Shown: in pieces, positions 34,116-45,848 of the stretch
Layout: every line of letters begins with the position of its first letter
Position numbering within the stretch: the first letter of the stretch is position 1
Source: Phycomyces nitens
Lineage: Eukaryota; Mucoromycota; Mucoromycetes; Mucorales; Phycomycetaceae
Reading direction: 5' to 3'
DNA length: 64,000 nt
Assembly: GCA_022702545.1 (NCBI GenBank)
Contig: JAHRBC010000005.1
Location: 124,001 to 188,000, forward strand
Position numbers and translations under genes: made by a program
Notes under the pieces: generated by a model
The model's input: only the letters and a program-made list of their open reading frames with translations
Told to the model about the DNA's origin: nothing
Databases searched by the model: none

Positions 34116-34639
34116 GCCGGTAGAAGCGGCAAGGATAAACAGTAATAGTATTAGAGCTTGTGTACAGAACCATTCTATTCTTTCCAATAAACACAAATAT
34201 AAACCATAAACCTAATAAGTACGGGGTATAAAACAATGGGGGGATCATTCTATGCTTGATTGCACAGTAATAGTATTTGATGATTGGTTAATTGCTTGAG
34301 GATATCCTTGATACCATGGAGAAAGCCAGCTTCTCCCCAACTTTATTTGCTGTGTGTAATCGTCTTTTCAATTTATAAACACATAATCTATTACACTAAA
34401 AACATAGTTTTAAGCACAAAAATCTGGTAAACACCAAAAATCTATATGCAGAAAAAGCTAACGAACCCTACTCTCCCAAAAGTTTTCAACTTTGCACCTG
34501 TATGAGATTCGACTTTGAGCCCAGGAGAAACCTTGCTTACTCCCATACTCGTAGTATTCTGTTCTCCCCTGAAAACCTAAACTTTTCCCCTATTTATTTC
34601 TGGTTATATACATGGTTTTACCCCACAGTTTTTGCAGTG
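34116..34639. other. B right subterminal region
   Basis: Non-coding. AATAAA-like signal near 34188, then AT-rich sequence into the inverted terminus. The first 150 bp are related to A1 8419-8560. Confidence 0.55.
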
Positions 34640-34861
34640 GCTCATACTAACAACCCCCACTTGGTCAGCCCATGAAGTAAATACTCATGCAGAAACCAGG
34701 TCATAACTCATTGTGTAAAACTTGGCTTTGGCACATACAGAAACCCATACAGCGTATCTAATAAATCTTAATTTTACCCCTTAGTAACCACACTTTTACA
34801 CATGAGTATTCAGACCCATTTTTCCAGTGCAAAGTACTATGTGCGAAACAGTGGTATGGAC

Positions 34862-36606
34862 CACTACAAAAGTCTAAGAGTATTATGTAGATAAAACTTA
34901 TAAAATAAGCTACTTAATTGTATAGTTTTACTATGCTTTTGGTAATATATAATCGTGATCTGTAGTAGACTAAAAAGATATGGGAGTGAACTGAATCATC
35001 CTACCTACTGGTGTACAAGAATCCAATGTAGAATATTTAAATGCCCTCAAACAGTGCAAAACTTAAATATACATTGTAGCCACAATATATTCCTAGTCAA
35101 TCTACCCTTTTTTGCATTGTATTTTACGATACACAGACAGTTTGTGTCAGGGAGATTGACCACTTACAAACAACCAGTTTTATCTTTCATTATATTTTAT
35201 AGTGGGTTTTATAATATGTTTTAACAGTCCATCAAGGATGATTGTAGACTATTGCAAGGTAATTGTAGTTATTCTATGCAAACAAGCCTCTCTGGTTTAT
35301 TGTTTTTTTGGAGCAATAGATTCTGAAATTTTTTATTTTTTGTTTTATTTGATAAAAAATACATTTGCGCTATATATTCTAGTCTCTAGATTATTTCTTT
35401 GGTATATCTATTCTACCAATCGATATTTCTTGGTCAGCACCATCAACTGGTTCTTAATAGAGCCAGGATACTTACCTAGCTGAGAGAAAGCCAATACTGT
35501 CTAAAAGTAAAAGAGAAGATTGTTAGTAAATTATTTTTATATAAATCATTCATTCTTATACTTACATTTTTAATATAATAAATAAAACATTTGATAGACT
35601 CTCTGTAATATACCAACAAATGATTATTGTCTAATAGATATATATTAATATTTGTAGATAAACAATATGTAATACTAAAATATTAGTTTACTTACAAGAT
35701 ATAGCCATTGGAATGGCCAGATAATTTCAATCGGGAATCAATATAAGAGCATAGCAAGATGTCTGTTATAGATGTTATTAAAGAGGACATATTTATAATA
35801 TAAAAGGTTTACCAGAATATTATATTGAGATAGATAGAAAAATAGAATTTGTGGCTATATATAAAAGAGTGATTTGGTTAATAAAGAATAGCTTTAGCAT
35901 AATATGATCTTACCTTTGGATATACAGCCAAGTGCAATAGAGAGCCCCATAATATATTTATAAGCAGTTACCTATGAATAATAAAATAGATTGAGTAAAA
36001 AATATATTCACAAGAGAAAGAAAAGAATTAATTACCAGAGTATTTTGCGGTAATATTTAGGCACAAAAGAATATAAAAAATAAAAAGGAAAAACAAATAC
36101 TTTGTATTAAAAGGCTGTTTGACCCTGATAAAATGCGGGAAATAAAAATGATAATCCAAAAGAATATGCCTGCCGTCATTTTCATATCTTTGTAATTTAT
36201 AGTTTATTAGGTTGAAAAAGATGTCTAGATATAGAACAAGAGTGTACACAATGCTGTTAAATAATAATAAAACTATAAGACAATTCATTATCTTCAGTCA
36301 ACTTATTTACTTGCAAGCATACTGGTCATATTTCTCTTCCTTCTTATGAGAATAAACATGATAATAATTGATTTGTTTATTATTTCTACTCCAATTAATT
36401 TAATGATATAGTTACAAGAAGTAGAAATAAATCACAAACAAATATGACATCTAAAAGGCTCTACTTTATTATTCTATCAAATAGAACATATTGAATAATA
36501 TAATCGCCATCAAAAATAAAAAAGTTTATTATGTTTAACTTCAGTCTACTAATGGTAAGATAATATAGTAGTTTGTTATGAATGAAACCACTCAATTTTT
36601 GTAGTG
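34862..36606. mobile_element. Non-autonomous CACTA-like element (CACTACAAAA ends), nested in E1
   Basis: Ends CACTACAAAAG at 34862 and, inverted, CACTACAAAAATTG from 36606; TSD GAC on both sides (34859-34861 and 36607-36609). The uninterrupted target in E4 (near 59865) confirms the insertion point inside the Tnp2 C-terminal fragment. It is 1745 bp, about 25-30% G+C by eye, with no transposase-like frame; short open frames (for example 36028-36288 minus) look random. Confidence 0.9.
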
Positions 36607-37163
36607 GACAGTATTGAACTTGATGACCCGATGATTGTTGTTGCTTCTCGTCTTTGGAAAAATTCAACCGTACATTCTTCATGTATGTACCGAAGAATAA
36701 AAAACGAGACCAGATGTGGCAATCATCATGTGATGTTCACCTGTCCATACAGAAAGTGAGTATTGGTATTAGTCAAAATACAAAATAGAGATCACTCGCA
36801 TTTTTTATATTTTTATCTAGCCGTCGCAATATAACTATTCAAAGCTGGTTTGTTGGCACCGTGGAATTTTATTTTGAGCATAAAGAGGTTGATGGCACAC
36901 CGCACTTTCTGGCATTTGTTGAAGTGATGAAAGAGCATGATACAGCAGCCCATGACTCATCTGTGCCAATCGTAATACGGCGGTCACACAGCTCAACTGG
37001 ACAAACAACCCAGCCAAAATATGCTGTTAATGTGGATGACATTCAGCATCAAGTTGGGCTCATCCAGTACCCTCCGAGTAGTAATCAGTTCTTTATCATT
37101 GCATCATATTATGTGTTTAATGACAATCTGCATGTGACCAGGGGTAATCTTGCCACTTTATAA
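36607..37163 (+). pseudogene. C-terminal Tnp2 fragment of E1, last piece
   Basis: Two exons, 36607-36755 and 36821-37163, joined by a GTGAGT...CTAG intron. The translation reads IVVASRLWKNSTVHSS, GNHHVMFTCPYRN and IQSWFVGTVEFYFEHK, ending VTRGNLATL. This end domain is conserved in E2 (57246-58053) and E4 (59310-59950 minus). With the catalytic part deleted it cannot act alone. Confidence 0.7.
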
Positions 37164-37220
37164 AAATTTTCTTTTTCTTTTTTCTTTCCTTATAAATATC
37201 AATACCAAATAAAATAAAAT

Positions 37221-37850
37221 AAAATGGCTAATAATGTCAAAAACAAAAAAATGTTTCAAAAAACGGTAGCATAACTACCGTTTTGTTCACACAGGCGAAA
37301 AATTATTTTTCTCAAAAATGCGCAACATCTTTAACACCAAATAAAATGCTCATTTCAATAAACAAGGTTGCCTAAAAACTTACGAGCCCTTTCTATGGTA
37401 CTACAACTACCTCATTGCCTGATGAAAAGACATTCCATGCAACTTTTATGATTCGGGATCGATGACATTACCTTTTAACCACAATCTGCAGAGATAAAGT
37501 GCTCTAATAAATATTAATGTCATATAAAATAAAATAAAATGGCTAATAATATCAAAAACAAAAAATTGGTCTCAAAAAAATGGTAGTTATGCTACCGTTT
37601 TGTTCACACAGGCGAAAAATTATTTTTCTCAAAAATGCGCAACATCGTTAACACCAAATAAAATGCTCATTTCAATAAATAACGTTGCCTAAAAACTTAC
37701 GAGCCCTTTCTATGGTACTACAACTACCTCATTGCCTGATGAAAAGACATTCCATGCGACTTTTATGAATCGGCATCGATGACATTACCTTTCAACCACA
37801 ATCTGCGGAGATAAAGTGCTCAAAAATCATAAAAAACGGTAGTTATGCTA
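37221..37850 (+). repeat. E1 right subterminal region, 315-bp unit duplicated in tandem
   Basis: Two units starting at 37221 and 37536 (AAAATGGCTAATAAT) each contain inverted ACCGTTTT motifs and a GCGCAACATC block. E2 has the same duplication at about 58104 and 58420 (period about 316), while E3 has one unit. Confidence 0.85.
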
Positions 37851-37888
37851 CCGTTTTTGGCACAGCTACCGGTCCTTCCGCCGTAGTG

Positions 37889-38958
37889 TATAGATAGAAA
37901 AGGTGATTAAAAATAGACTCAAAAGGGTGTTTCTGGTCAACGGCTGATAACTCCACTACACATGTGACAAAATTGACGTGTGTGGTGCTTGGCGATGTGG
38001 TAGATGTTGATAAAGAAGAAATTGAATAAAACAAATATAGAAATATAAAAGAATGAATAAAAGATATCGCCGGGTTTGAGGGTAATGGATTCAAAATAGG
38101 GTAAAAAGTGAGTGTCTATTCCACAAGAACACTCTAAATACAAATAACAAGGGGGTTAAGTTCTCTATTCCACAAGAGAGACTTAATAAAATGATATAAG
38201 GAAATAACTGAACTCAAGTGAGAACAATTAAGATACAATGATCAAAATACAAAGAGAGGTACAAATAATATAATCAAAACCAATCCACTGCGGGGACTTG
38301 GTTAAAACGAAAAGATAATAAACGGAAAATTGACAAGAGAAATAGCAACCGTGTGCCTCAAAAACTTGTAGTCAGAATATAAGACAGATGATAATCCTCG
38401 TTTATTAAAAGAATTCAAAGGGGTATTTATACTACTTTATGGATAAACGATATTGAACAATTCTACTTAGATGATGTAAATTGTTATAAGAAAATAGGCT
38501 AAGAGACATCAGTGACTATCGTATAATGCTCGGTTAAAAGAAAATGAGAAGTGTCTTTAACAATTTTGGTAAAGGACAACCTTCAAGGAAAACTAAAGAG
38601 AAAAATGAAATAATGTAAAAAGAATTTCTAAACTAAATTGATGTTCTTTACTGAAAGTGTTAAGAACAGAGCAACAGAAAAATATAATAAAATAATTAAC
38701 TAATTTTTAGTCGAAGAAAATAGTACTTGAGAAATTTGACTAAGTCAACATCCTCTTTAACAAAAATGGGATGGACAAGAAAACAGGAGAAAAAGAAAAA
38801 GGGGTGAAATCATCGCAATCGTTGGGCCGCCGTCGGTGTTACAAATATATTCCTGCCGGAAAGACTTTGAGTTCGGTACACATCATAGGCCGGGAAGGGG
38901 TTCGGTCCGGGCAAGTGCAAAAAGCCAACAAAATCACAACACGTGTCAAAATGTATAA
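37889..38958. other. Purine-rich repeat-derived stretch upstream of tRNA-Pro
   Basis: The first 100 bp are homologous to 10093-10190. The plus strand is A+G-rich, as in 9300-11200. A CAACACGTGTCAAAA motif lies at 38938-38952, just before the tRNA, as it does before tRNA-Phe. No gene seen. Confidence 0.4.
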
Positions 38959-39030
38959 GGCTTCTTGGTTTAGTGGTATAATTCTCGCTTAGGGTGCGAG
39001 AGGTCCCGGGTTCGATTCCCGGAGAAGCCC
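38959..39030 (+). tRNA. trnP-AGG: tRNA-Pro (anticodon AGG)
   Basis: 72-nt cloverleaf: acceptor GGCTTCT/AGAAGCC, anticodon loop TTAGGGT within stem CTCGC/GCGAG, T stem CCGGG/CCCGG around TTCGATT, discriminator C. No intron. All stems are fully paired, so it should be functional. Confidence 0.95.
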
Positions 39031-39383
39031 TGCTGTTTTCCTAAGCATGTTTTTTGTGCTGTAGTGATGTGTCAAGTCTCGACTGGGTGTATCTTGCTAA
39101 TGCTTGACTTAGATAAGTTTTGCAATAGATCAACACCAACTGGGACGTTTAGGATAAATAGGAATATAGAGAATTGAATCCTTTTTTATTGATACAAATC
39201 GTTGTAGTATTTATACAGATTTTATAAGTGAAACTATCTAAACTAATTACTTTTTACTCAAGACACATTGGTTATCTCTTTATGAGAGGTGATGAGAATA
39301 TGTCTTGGTTTTACAAAAAGGGGAACCAATTGGTATAACATTGAAGACATATGTTAAAAGCATTACCGATTGGGTACCTGATT
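39031..39383. other. Spacer between tRNA-Pro and E4 with tRNA-associated repeat
   Basis: 39070-39155 begins GTCAAGTCTCGACTGGGTG and is related to the sequence after tRNA-Phe (11371-11455). The remainder shows no gene. Confidence 0.4.
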
Positions 39384-39748
39384 CACTACAGCGGAAGGAC
39401 TGGTAGCTGTGCCAAAAACGGTAGCATAACTACCATTTTTTATGATTTTAGAGCACTTTATCTCCGCAGATTGTGGTTGAAAGGTAATGTCATTGATCCC
39501 AATTCATACAGGGTCCAGTAAAAAACTGTGGTGGTTTTAATGTCCGATAAAAAAGAAGATAAAAGTCTTGTATCTTTAATCGTGTAGTAAAGAATGTAAA
39601 GACTACATATAGCCATGAGATTCATAAAGACTAATCTTCAATGTATGAAGTTTACAATAGTAAAAAAAATGGGTTATGTTTAATATGGAATATGCATAAA
39701 TTTATTTGCTTTCAAAGCAGCTAATCTGATATCCATGTGGAGACAGTA

Positions 39749-40598
39749 TCATTCACAAACATCTACTGTCACCATTCTCCAGCTTTCTTGTAAAGCCTCC
39801 TTCAACTCGTCCAGAGTGGTAGGCTTATGAGGCCTCATCCTCAAAAGGTCATCCAAAAGACTCCAGATGTTTTCGATTGGGCTGAGGTCAGGACTGTTTG
39901 GTGGCCACTCCAAGACCTTCAGCCCAAGGTCTTCTTTACACCTTTCTGACATGGCTGCTTTATGGGAGGCAGCATTGTCTTCTTGGTAAATGTAGCCACC
40001 ACCCTCAACATGGGGAAGACTCTCATAGAAAGGCAAAAAAGAGTCTTGCAAAACCTTCACATACTTTTTGGCATTCATATTGCCATCCAAGACAACAAGT
40101 GGTCCAACCCCTCCTGCCCAGATACACCCCCAGATCATGATTGAACCTCCATTTCCTTGCACTTTTGGAGTAAGGCAGTCAGGGTGGTACTTCTCATTAG
40201 GCTCACGCCAAACATGGGTATGGCCATTGTTCTTGAAGAGAGCGAACTTAGACTCATCACTCCAGATCACCTTTTCCCATTGCTGATCCCAGTTTTTTAC
40301 AGCATTGTAAAAAGCGCAGCACTTTGCAATGTGTTCCTTAGTCAGGAGAGGCTTTGCGAGAGCTACACATGAATGAATATTCATTCTGTGTAAAGTCGTG
40401 CTAATAGTCTTTGCACAAACAGATTTTCCCATCTCTTCCTTTATGGTGCAAGCCATGTCACCCAAAGTCTGATGACGATCTCTCTTCAAGTTGAACATGA
40501 GATGTCTTTCTTCTCTGGGAGTAAGTCGCTTTGGTCTTCCTGAACGGCTCTTGTCAGCAACAGACCCAGTTTTGTTGTATTTTTTAATAATACGAGAG
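39749..40598 (-). CDS. Tc1/mariner transposase, C-terminal and catalytic part (disrupted gene)
   Basis: Minus-strand frame with a second helix-turn-helix region (SGRPKRLTPREERH) and the full DDE catalytic core: first Asp in WSDESKF, second in QEDNAASH, Glu in NSPDLSPIENIW. There are 34 residues between the second Asp and the Glu, giving the D34E signature of Tc1. It ends in a stop at 39749-39751. The N-terminal 48 or so codons lie at 58912-58767 on the far side of E2. Removing E2 and one TSD copy gives 331 codons in frame. The gene is therefore silenced only by the E2 insertion. Confidence 0.93.
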
Positions 40599-41577
40599 CA
40601 CTACGGCAGAAAAAACAGTAGTAAAGACTCTGTATAAGGCGATTTCGGTAGCTGTTACCGTTTTTTTAGTGTGAAAAAAAAGGGTAGTTATGAGGCAGGA
40701 ATAGGCACAGCTACCGTTTTTTTATCCAACCAAAATCGTTTCTTTATATACTATAGCTTCTCTTTTATATTACTTTATACACTAGCACCCATTCTTTTTT
40801 TACTGCCATTTATTTGAAATAATGATTTATTTTTTATTATAATTTTGATTTATTTCAAATAATATTAAAATATATATAATAATAATATTGAAACATACCA
40901 AAAGCAAATACTATTTAATATTATAAAATGTATATGGTACAAACCTTTTACTCAAGCTATACACGATGCCAACAACATGTTGTTATGACTTGGATAGCCT
41001 TTGGTCTTCATTGATTGCTATAAAAATATTGTGGTCAGAGAATGAAGCAATCAAATAAACCAAGCATATTGTTTTGGGTAGCATACCAGTATATATTGTG
41101 CTTGTTAATCGGCGTGCCGAGCATCTCTTGAATTAATGTCACTATATGAAGCGTACAGATGTAAATACTAGATACGGTAGAAGGAGAATAGAGAATGCGC
41201 AATATGATTAATTAAAGAGTGTACACATATTATAATATTCTTACCATAAAAAAGATATTGCTGTAAAGTCAACTCATAAGATTTAAAACTTATTCAAATA
41301 TAATGATAGTTGGCAGAATAAGTACATCATTAAGAAAACAATATGTATATTCTACAGAGATTCCCAGGTGGGGAGGTGGGGAATGACAAACTTTGGCATA
41401 ATATAGCTATAAAAAATTTTCACCTTTTTTTAGTGCGTGAAAAAATATGAGATGAGTGTTTCATTCCTTGATTAAAGATAGCAGAGCTAAAGATGTGGTA
41501 TACAAGATTCCAATCGGATGTTTATCCCATTGACAACCTTACATAATGGAAGGTCATTTAGTTTTACTTCAAAGAAG
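40599..41577. other. E2 left subterminal arm, first part
   Basis: Non-coding, closely matching E1 18710-19850. Contains ACCGTTTT motifs near the end and AT-rich sequence after. It continues past D at 48655. Confidence 0.6.
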
Positions 41578-42182
41578 TAGCACTGCAAAAGAAGGGTTGT
41601 ATTAGCCAGAATTAGAGATTTTGAATTATTACGAATTTTTAAAAATGAATTCTAACTCCATCATTTTGACAATTTTTTAATGATGAGACCTAATTTCGCA
41701 TTTTATTTCATATATGAGCTCTAAATTGCATATTTGACGCAAAATAGCACACATTTTAATTGACTTTGCAAAATAAATAAATTAAATTGGCATTATTTTT
41801 TTTTCATTTTTATAAACTATATCGATTTTTACGATTATTGCTTTTTTATTGATTGTATAGACAAAACATTCAATATATTTAAGATGAATCAATGTGTACG
41901 TAATAATAATGACCAATATTTTAAAATAAAAAAATAATATTCAAGGATAATTAATAATTTCGGCACCATTAGTAATCCACCAATTTTTTGAATGTAAGAG
42001 ATTGGGTTTGTAATGCTTATAAATATTAAGGGAGATTGATTCAAAGCCCAGATATCAAAAGACGATGATGAATAAATGGTGTGTTTGATAATAGGATTAA
42101 TAATATATATCGTCTCGCTCTGAAATACGATTCATATAAAAAAGAGCCAAATATAATACCTCTTGCTCATATAATCTTTATT

Positions 42183-45100
42183 ATGAATAACATTAAAAAC
42201 GAAACATACAACCTCCTGTGCAAATGTTCGGCCTGTACCAAATATACAGCCAATGGAATATTGCAGAATGCACAGACATTCATGCACCATAAGAATTCTG
42301 ATAATGTGTCAAGCATTGGTCCCAAGGATAGAGATGATTGTAAGTGAAATTGTATATCGTTATTCATAATCTAATAATGTTTGTTGTTAATTATTACAGC
42401 CAATGTCAGAAGCACAGTTGAAGAAGAGTCAGATATCATAATGCCTGATATTTCTAATGTGTTTATTGATTGTAAGTGCGATATATTTTGGTTATCAATT
42501 ACAGGTACTAACTTTTATTTTATTATAGATGAAGACAGCTTTTCTATCATGTCAGTCGAAACTACTGGACAACAAATACCTTTCTTGAGAGAAGACGATG
42601 TTTTTGACGTTGAGGAGGAATCAGATGTTGAGTCATCACTCATTGCAGCTGACAATGAGGATTCCGATTCAAATGATGAATCTAGCGATGAAGATGAGAC
42701 TGAGATTGATGGCGGCAATGGTTTTGAACAAATGATGGCTTCAAGTATGTATACATAAAATACAAACATATTTAATTGTATACAAGTTATTTATCATATA
42801 CTTTCCTTTGTAGTTGGATCCTTGAAGATTCATAACATGTCCCAAACCAGCCAGTTCATGGCTATCTTTGGCGTTATCTTCCAAGCATTCTACTTGGTTC
42901 AAACGGGAGGATCGGCCATGCTCAAATTCTTTCACCATCTTCTTGTTGCCTTTGAGAAGGATGCTGACCTGCCACTTACTGTCAATGCCTTGAAAGCAAT
43001 GACCGGATTTGACGTAATGACCAAAGGCATTGTAAAGTACACCGTTTGCAACAAGTGCTTTGCAATCTACTCGCCAGACAATTATCAGCCAACATGCACT
43101 TTCAAGAAATACTCCAGCACGCATACCCAAATTTGCAACAATCCAATTTTCACCGATCCATCTGCCAGAGATCCAATCCCGTTCATGGTATTCCCATACA
43201 GCTCACTCAAGAATACTTTGACACAGTATCTCTGTAAGCCTGGATTTGAGGACAAGCTGTTCCAATGGAGATCAAGAGAGACCGTGGAGAACACCTTCCT
43301 TGACATATATGATGGTGCAATGTGGAATGAGTTGCTCGATGATAATGATATGCCATTTGTTGACGATGACTATTCCCTCATGTTGACATTAAACGTGGAT
43401 TGGTTTCAGCCATTTGATGGGCGCACTCATGCCAGTGGTGCTTTATATCTGTCGATTAATAACTTGCCCAGAGAAGAAAGGATGAAGCCAGAAAACATCA
43501 TTCTTGTTGGCGTCATGCCAGGGCCAAAGGAAGCAAAGACCAATCAGATGAACAACTTTCTTGAGCCTCTTGTTGACGAGTTGGTTGACTTTTACACTGG
43601 AATGACAATCAAGACGGCCATGTTCCCTGGTGGTGTTCGTGTTCGTGCTGCTCTCATGTGTGTTGCCTGCGATATACCAGCTGCAAGAAAAACCGCGGGA
43701 TTTACAGGGCATGCAAGCACCAACGCTTGTCACAAGTGTGCACGTCAGTTTTTGGTGATCGATGGATCGAGCAAGATCGATTACTCTGGGTTTGACGTTG
43801 AGAATTGGACACCAAGAGAAAAGGCAGCCAATGCTGTGCATGCCAAAATGTGGTTCAATGCAGAATCAGACGTCGAACGGGCAGAGTTGGAGAAAAACAA
43901 TGGTACCCGATATTCTGAATTGCATCGCCTACACTACTTTGATCCTGTCCGGTGTACGATCGTAGATCCTATGCACAACTTGTTTCTTGGTACAGCCAAA
44001 CGGATGATCAGCATTTGGAGAGACCTCGGTTATTTTCCCAGCACCACTCTTGCCCGCATGCAACATCTGGCAGATTCCATTCTTGTTCCTCCTGGATATG
44101 CTGTATTGTCCAACAAAATTGCTTCTGGGTTCCCATATATGAAGGCAGACGAGTGGCAATCATGGTGTCTTGTGTATTCGCTGGTTGTCCTGGAGAATGC
44201 TTTGCCAGAAACAGACTACAATAACTGGCTAGTATTCGTTGATGCATGCCGTCTATTGACAGGACCATCTGTCACGACTCAGAGTATAGATGAGGCACAC
44301 CAGCTCCTTGGCAATTTTGGTGAAAAGTGCAAGATTTTGTATGGAACTGTCAGCATCACACCAAACATGCATCTGCATATGCACTTACGTGAGTCCATGC
44401 TTGACTTTGGCCCTGTCTATGCATTCTGGTTGTATAGCTTTGAACGATACAATGACAAGCTCAAGAATATCAAGACAAATCGCCGCAATGGATTCGAGGT
44501 CACTTTCATGAAGGTCTTCTTGGAAAAGGGATTCATCAGCAACTTTCTTCAGTTCTATTCTGCCAAACTTTCACCACCCATGGTAGAATTTCTCCAAGAA
44601 GTTGCTCAAATAGCACCGACGCCTGTAAGATCCTTGGTGAACTCTGAGTACGGCCACCCTCCATATATGCAATTCAATCTCAACATGTTCCTCCAAGCTG
44701 CCACCAATCCATGGTTTAATGTCACTGGAAGTGAAGCCCTGCCATTGACCTCGTTGCCATTGAAATTGTCGCCTTTATCTATAATGACTGGCAATCATTA
44801 TAAGTACTTGGTCGAATTCTATAACAAGGCTTACCAAGACAATGGGATTTCCTTCTGTGCCACGGATAGCATCCCACTTGGAGGGCATGTCTATATCAAT
44901 GACCGGATTCGCAAGATGAAGAAGATTTCATTGCTAGGACAAGAGTATTGGAGTGGTGAAAAGAAAAAGCGCGGTTCTTTTGTACAAGTCTTGTTTCTGG
45001 ACAATTCGACAAGTGAATTCGTTGCATTTCCCGGCCAGATTGAGTATTTATTTACTCATGTTATCAAGATTGGTGGAATCAAAAGAGTTTCTACTTTTGC

Positions 45101-45317
45101 TTTCGTCAAATGGTTTCCGACGTATAATGCTGGCAGATATCAACCGTTGATCAACCAAGGTCTGGAGCTGTGGGAAAAGGGGTTTTTAGAGGAGACCATT
45201 GAGTGTATTATTCCAGTACATCGTCTGCATTCTTGCTTTGCATTGACAACTCACAATCTCCAACAAGGGTCTCAAAAACGCCTGATTATTCCATTACCTA
45301 GAAAAGTCGTCACTTAA
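42183..45317 (+). CDS. tnp2: Tnp2-type CACTA transposase of D, four exons, intact
   Basis: Exons 42183-42339, 42400-42471, 42529-42744 and 42814-45317, all introns phase 1 with GTAAGT or GTATGT donors, giving 982 residues and no internal stop. Exon 1 has a divergent finger (CKCSAC ... FMHHKN) in place of the RTAQRH type; exon 3 is acidic. The catalytic region shows NVDWFQPF, MPGPKEAK, ACDIPAARKTAGF, DPMHNLFLGTAKRM, NMHLHMHLRESM and FGPVYAFWLYSFERYND. A C-terminal domain ends IIPLPRKVVT. It should bind D termini and excise and insert the element. The next gene converges on it, 532 bp away. Confidence 0.93.
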
Positions 45318-45848
45318 TAAAAAATTGCGTTTTTGACCACAAACATCAGCCACGTAATGCTTATTTTTCTTGTTTTACTTTACCATCTGTTATTTTATCA
45401 ATACATTTTTAAGATTGATTAAAATATTAGATTGATATATACAAGTTTCATGTTCTTTAAAACAGATATCAAAACAAATATTTATTTTCTTCAGCTCATT
45501 ATGCGATAAGCCAAGTAGCTGTTTATTTAATACCCGATAATCAGCTATATTTTAAAGTTTATACTACATAATATACTAAAAATTTTCATTTAAATTCCAA
45601 GTTTATAAAGCCGATGAAAATATTTTATTTTACTATTAAATATTTGTTTTGCAATAATTATGACTAAAATAAAATAACCATTAAAAATAATATTGTTTCT
45701 CACCATCTTGTCTTTCTTTATTTTTTAATGCTTCAACAATACAAAAACGAGTAATGCCAATCCTACCACCATCATCTTCCAGCCCAACAACTTGTTTCAA
45801 CTTATTCAATAAAGACCATTATATCAAGACAACCAAATACAAATATTT

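Larger units (their letters stand above)
27303..34639 (+). mobile_element. CACTA transposon B, complete, nested in A2
   Basis: Ends are CACTGGGAAAACGGTGGG at 27303 and, inverted, CACTGCAAAAACTGTGGGG from 34639, an imperfect inverted repeat. TSD is GCT (27300-27302, 34640-34642); A1 shows the empty target. It holds a Tnp2 gene, an intact accessory gene and a third locus in the same arrangement as A. At protein level it is the closest relative of A in this window but clearly a separate lineage. Confidence 0.95.
20988..34829 (+). mobile_element. CACTA transposon A2, second copy of family A, split by B
   Basis: The same 32-bp terminal repeat as A1 is seen at 20988-21019 and 34798-34829. TSD is CAA on both sides (20985-20987, 34830-34832), and the intact target in E4 confirms the site. 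Without B (27303-34639) its length is about 6.5 kb, like A1. Identity to A1 is very high, differing mainly by C/T and G/A changes at CpG sites. Confidence 0.95.
18643..37888 (+). mobile_element. CACTA transposon E1, deletion derivative, split by A2 and a small element
   Basis: Left end CACTACGGCGGAA at 18643, right end inverted CACTACGGCGGAAGGACCGG from 37888. Removing A2 (20988-34829) and the small element (34862-36606) leaves about 3.65 kb. That remnant keeps subterminal ACCGTTTT repeats, a fragment of the accessory gene and the C-terminal part of Tnp2, but lacks the catalytic region that E2 has. The 3 bp before the left end (CAT) and after the right end (TAT) do not match exactly, so the TSD has mutated or the two ends were brought together by recombination. 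Confidence 0.8.

Noticed and set aside
34862..36606. Host gene or transposase within the small CACTACAAAA element
   Set aside because: Short frames there are AT-driven and share nothing with Tnp2 or accessory proteins.
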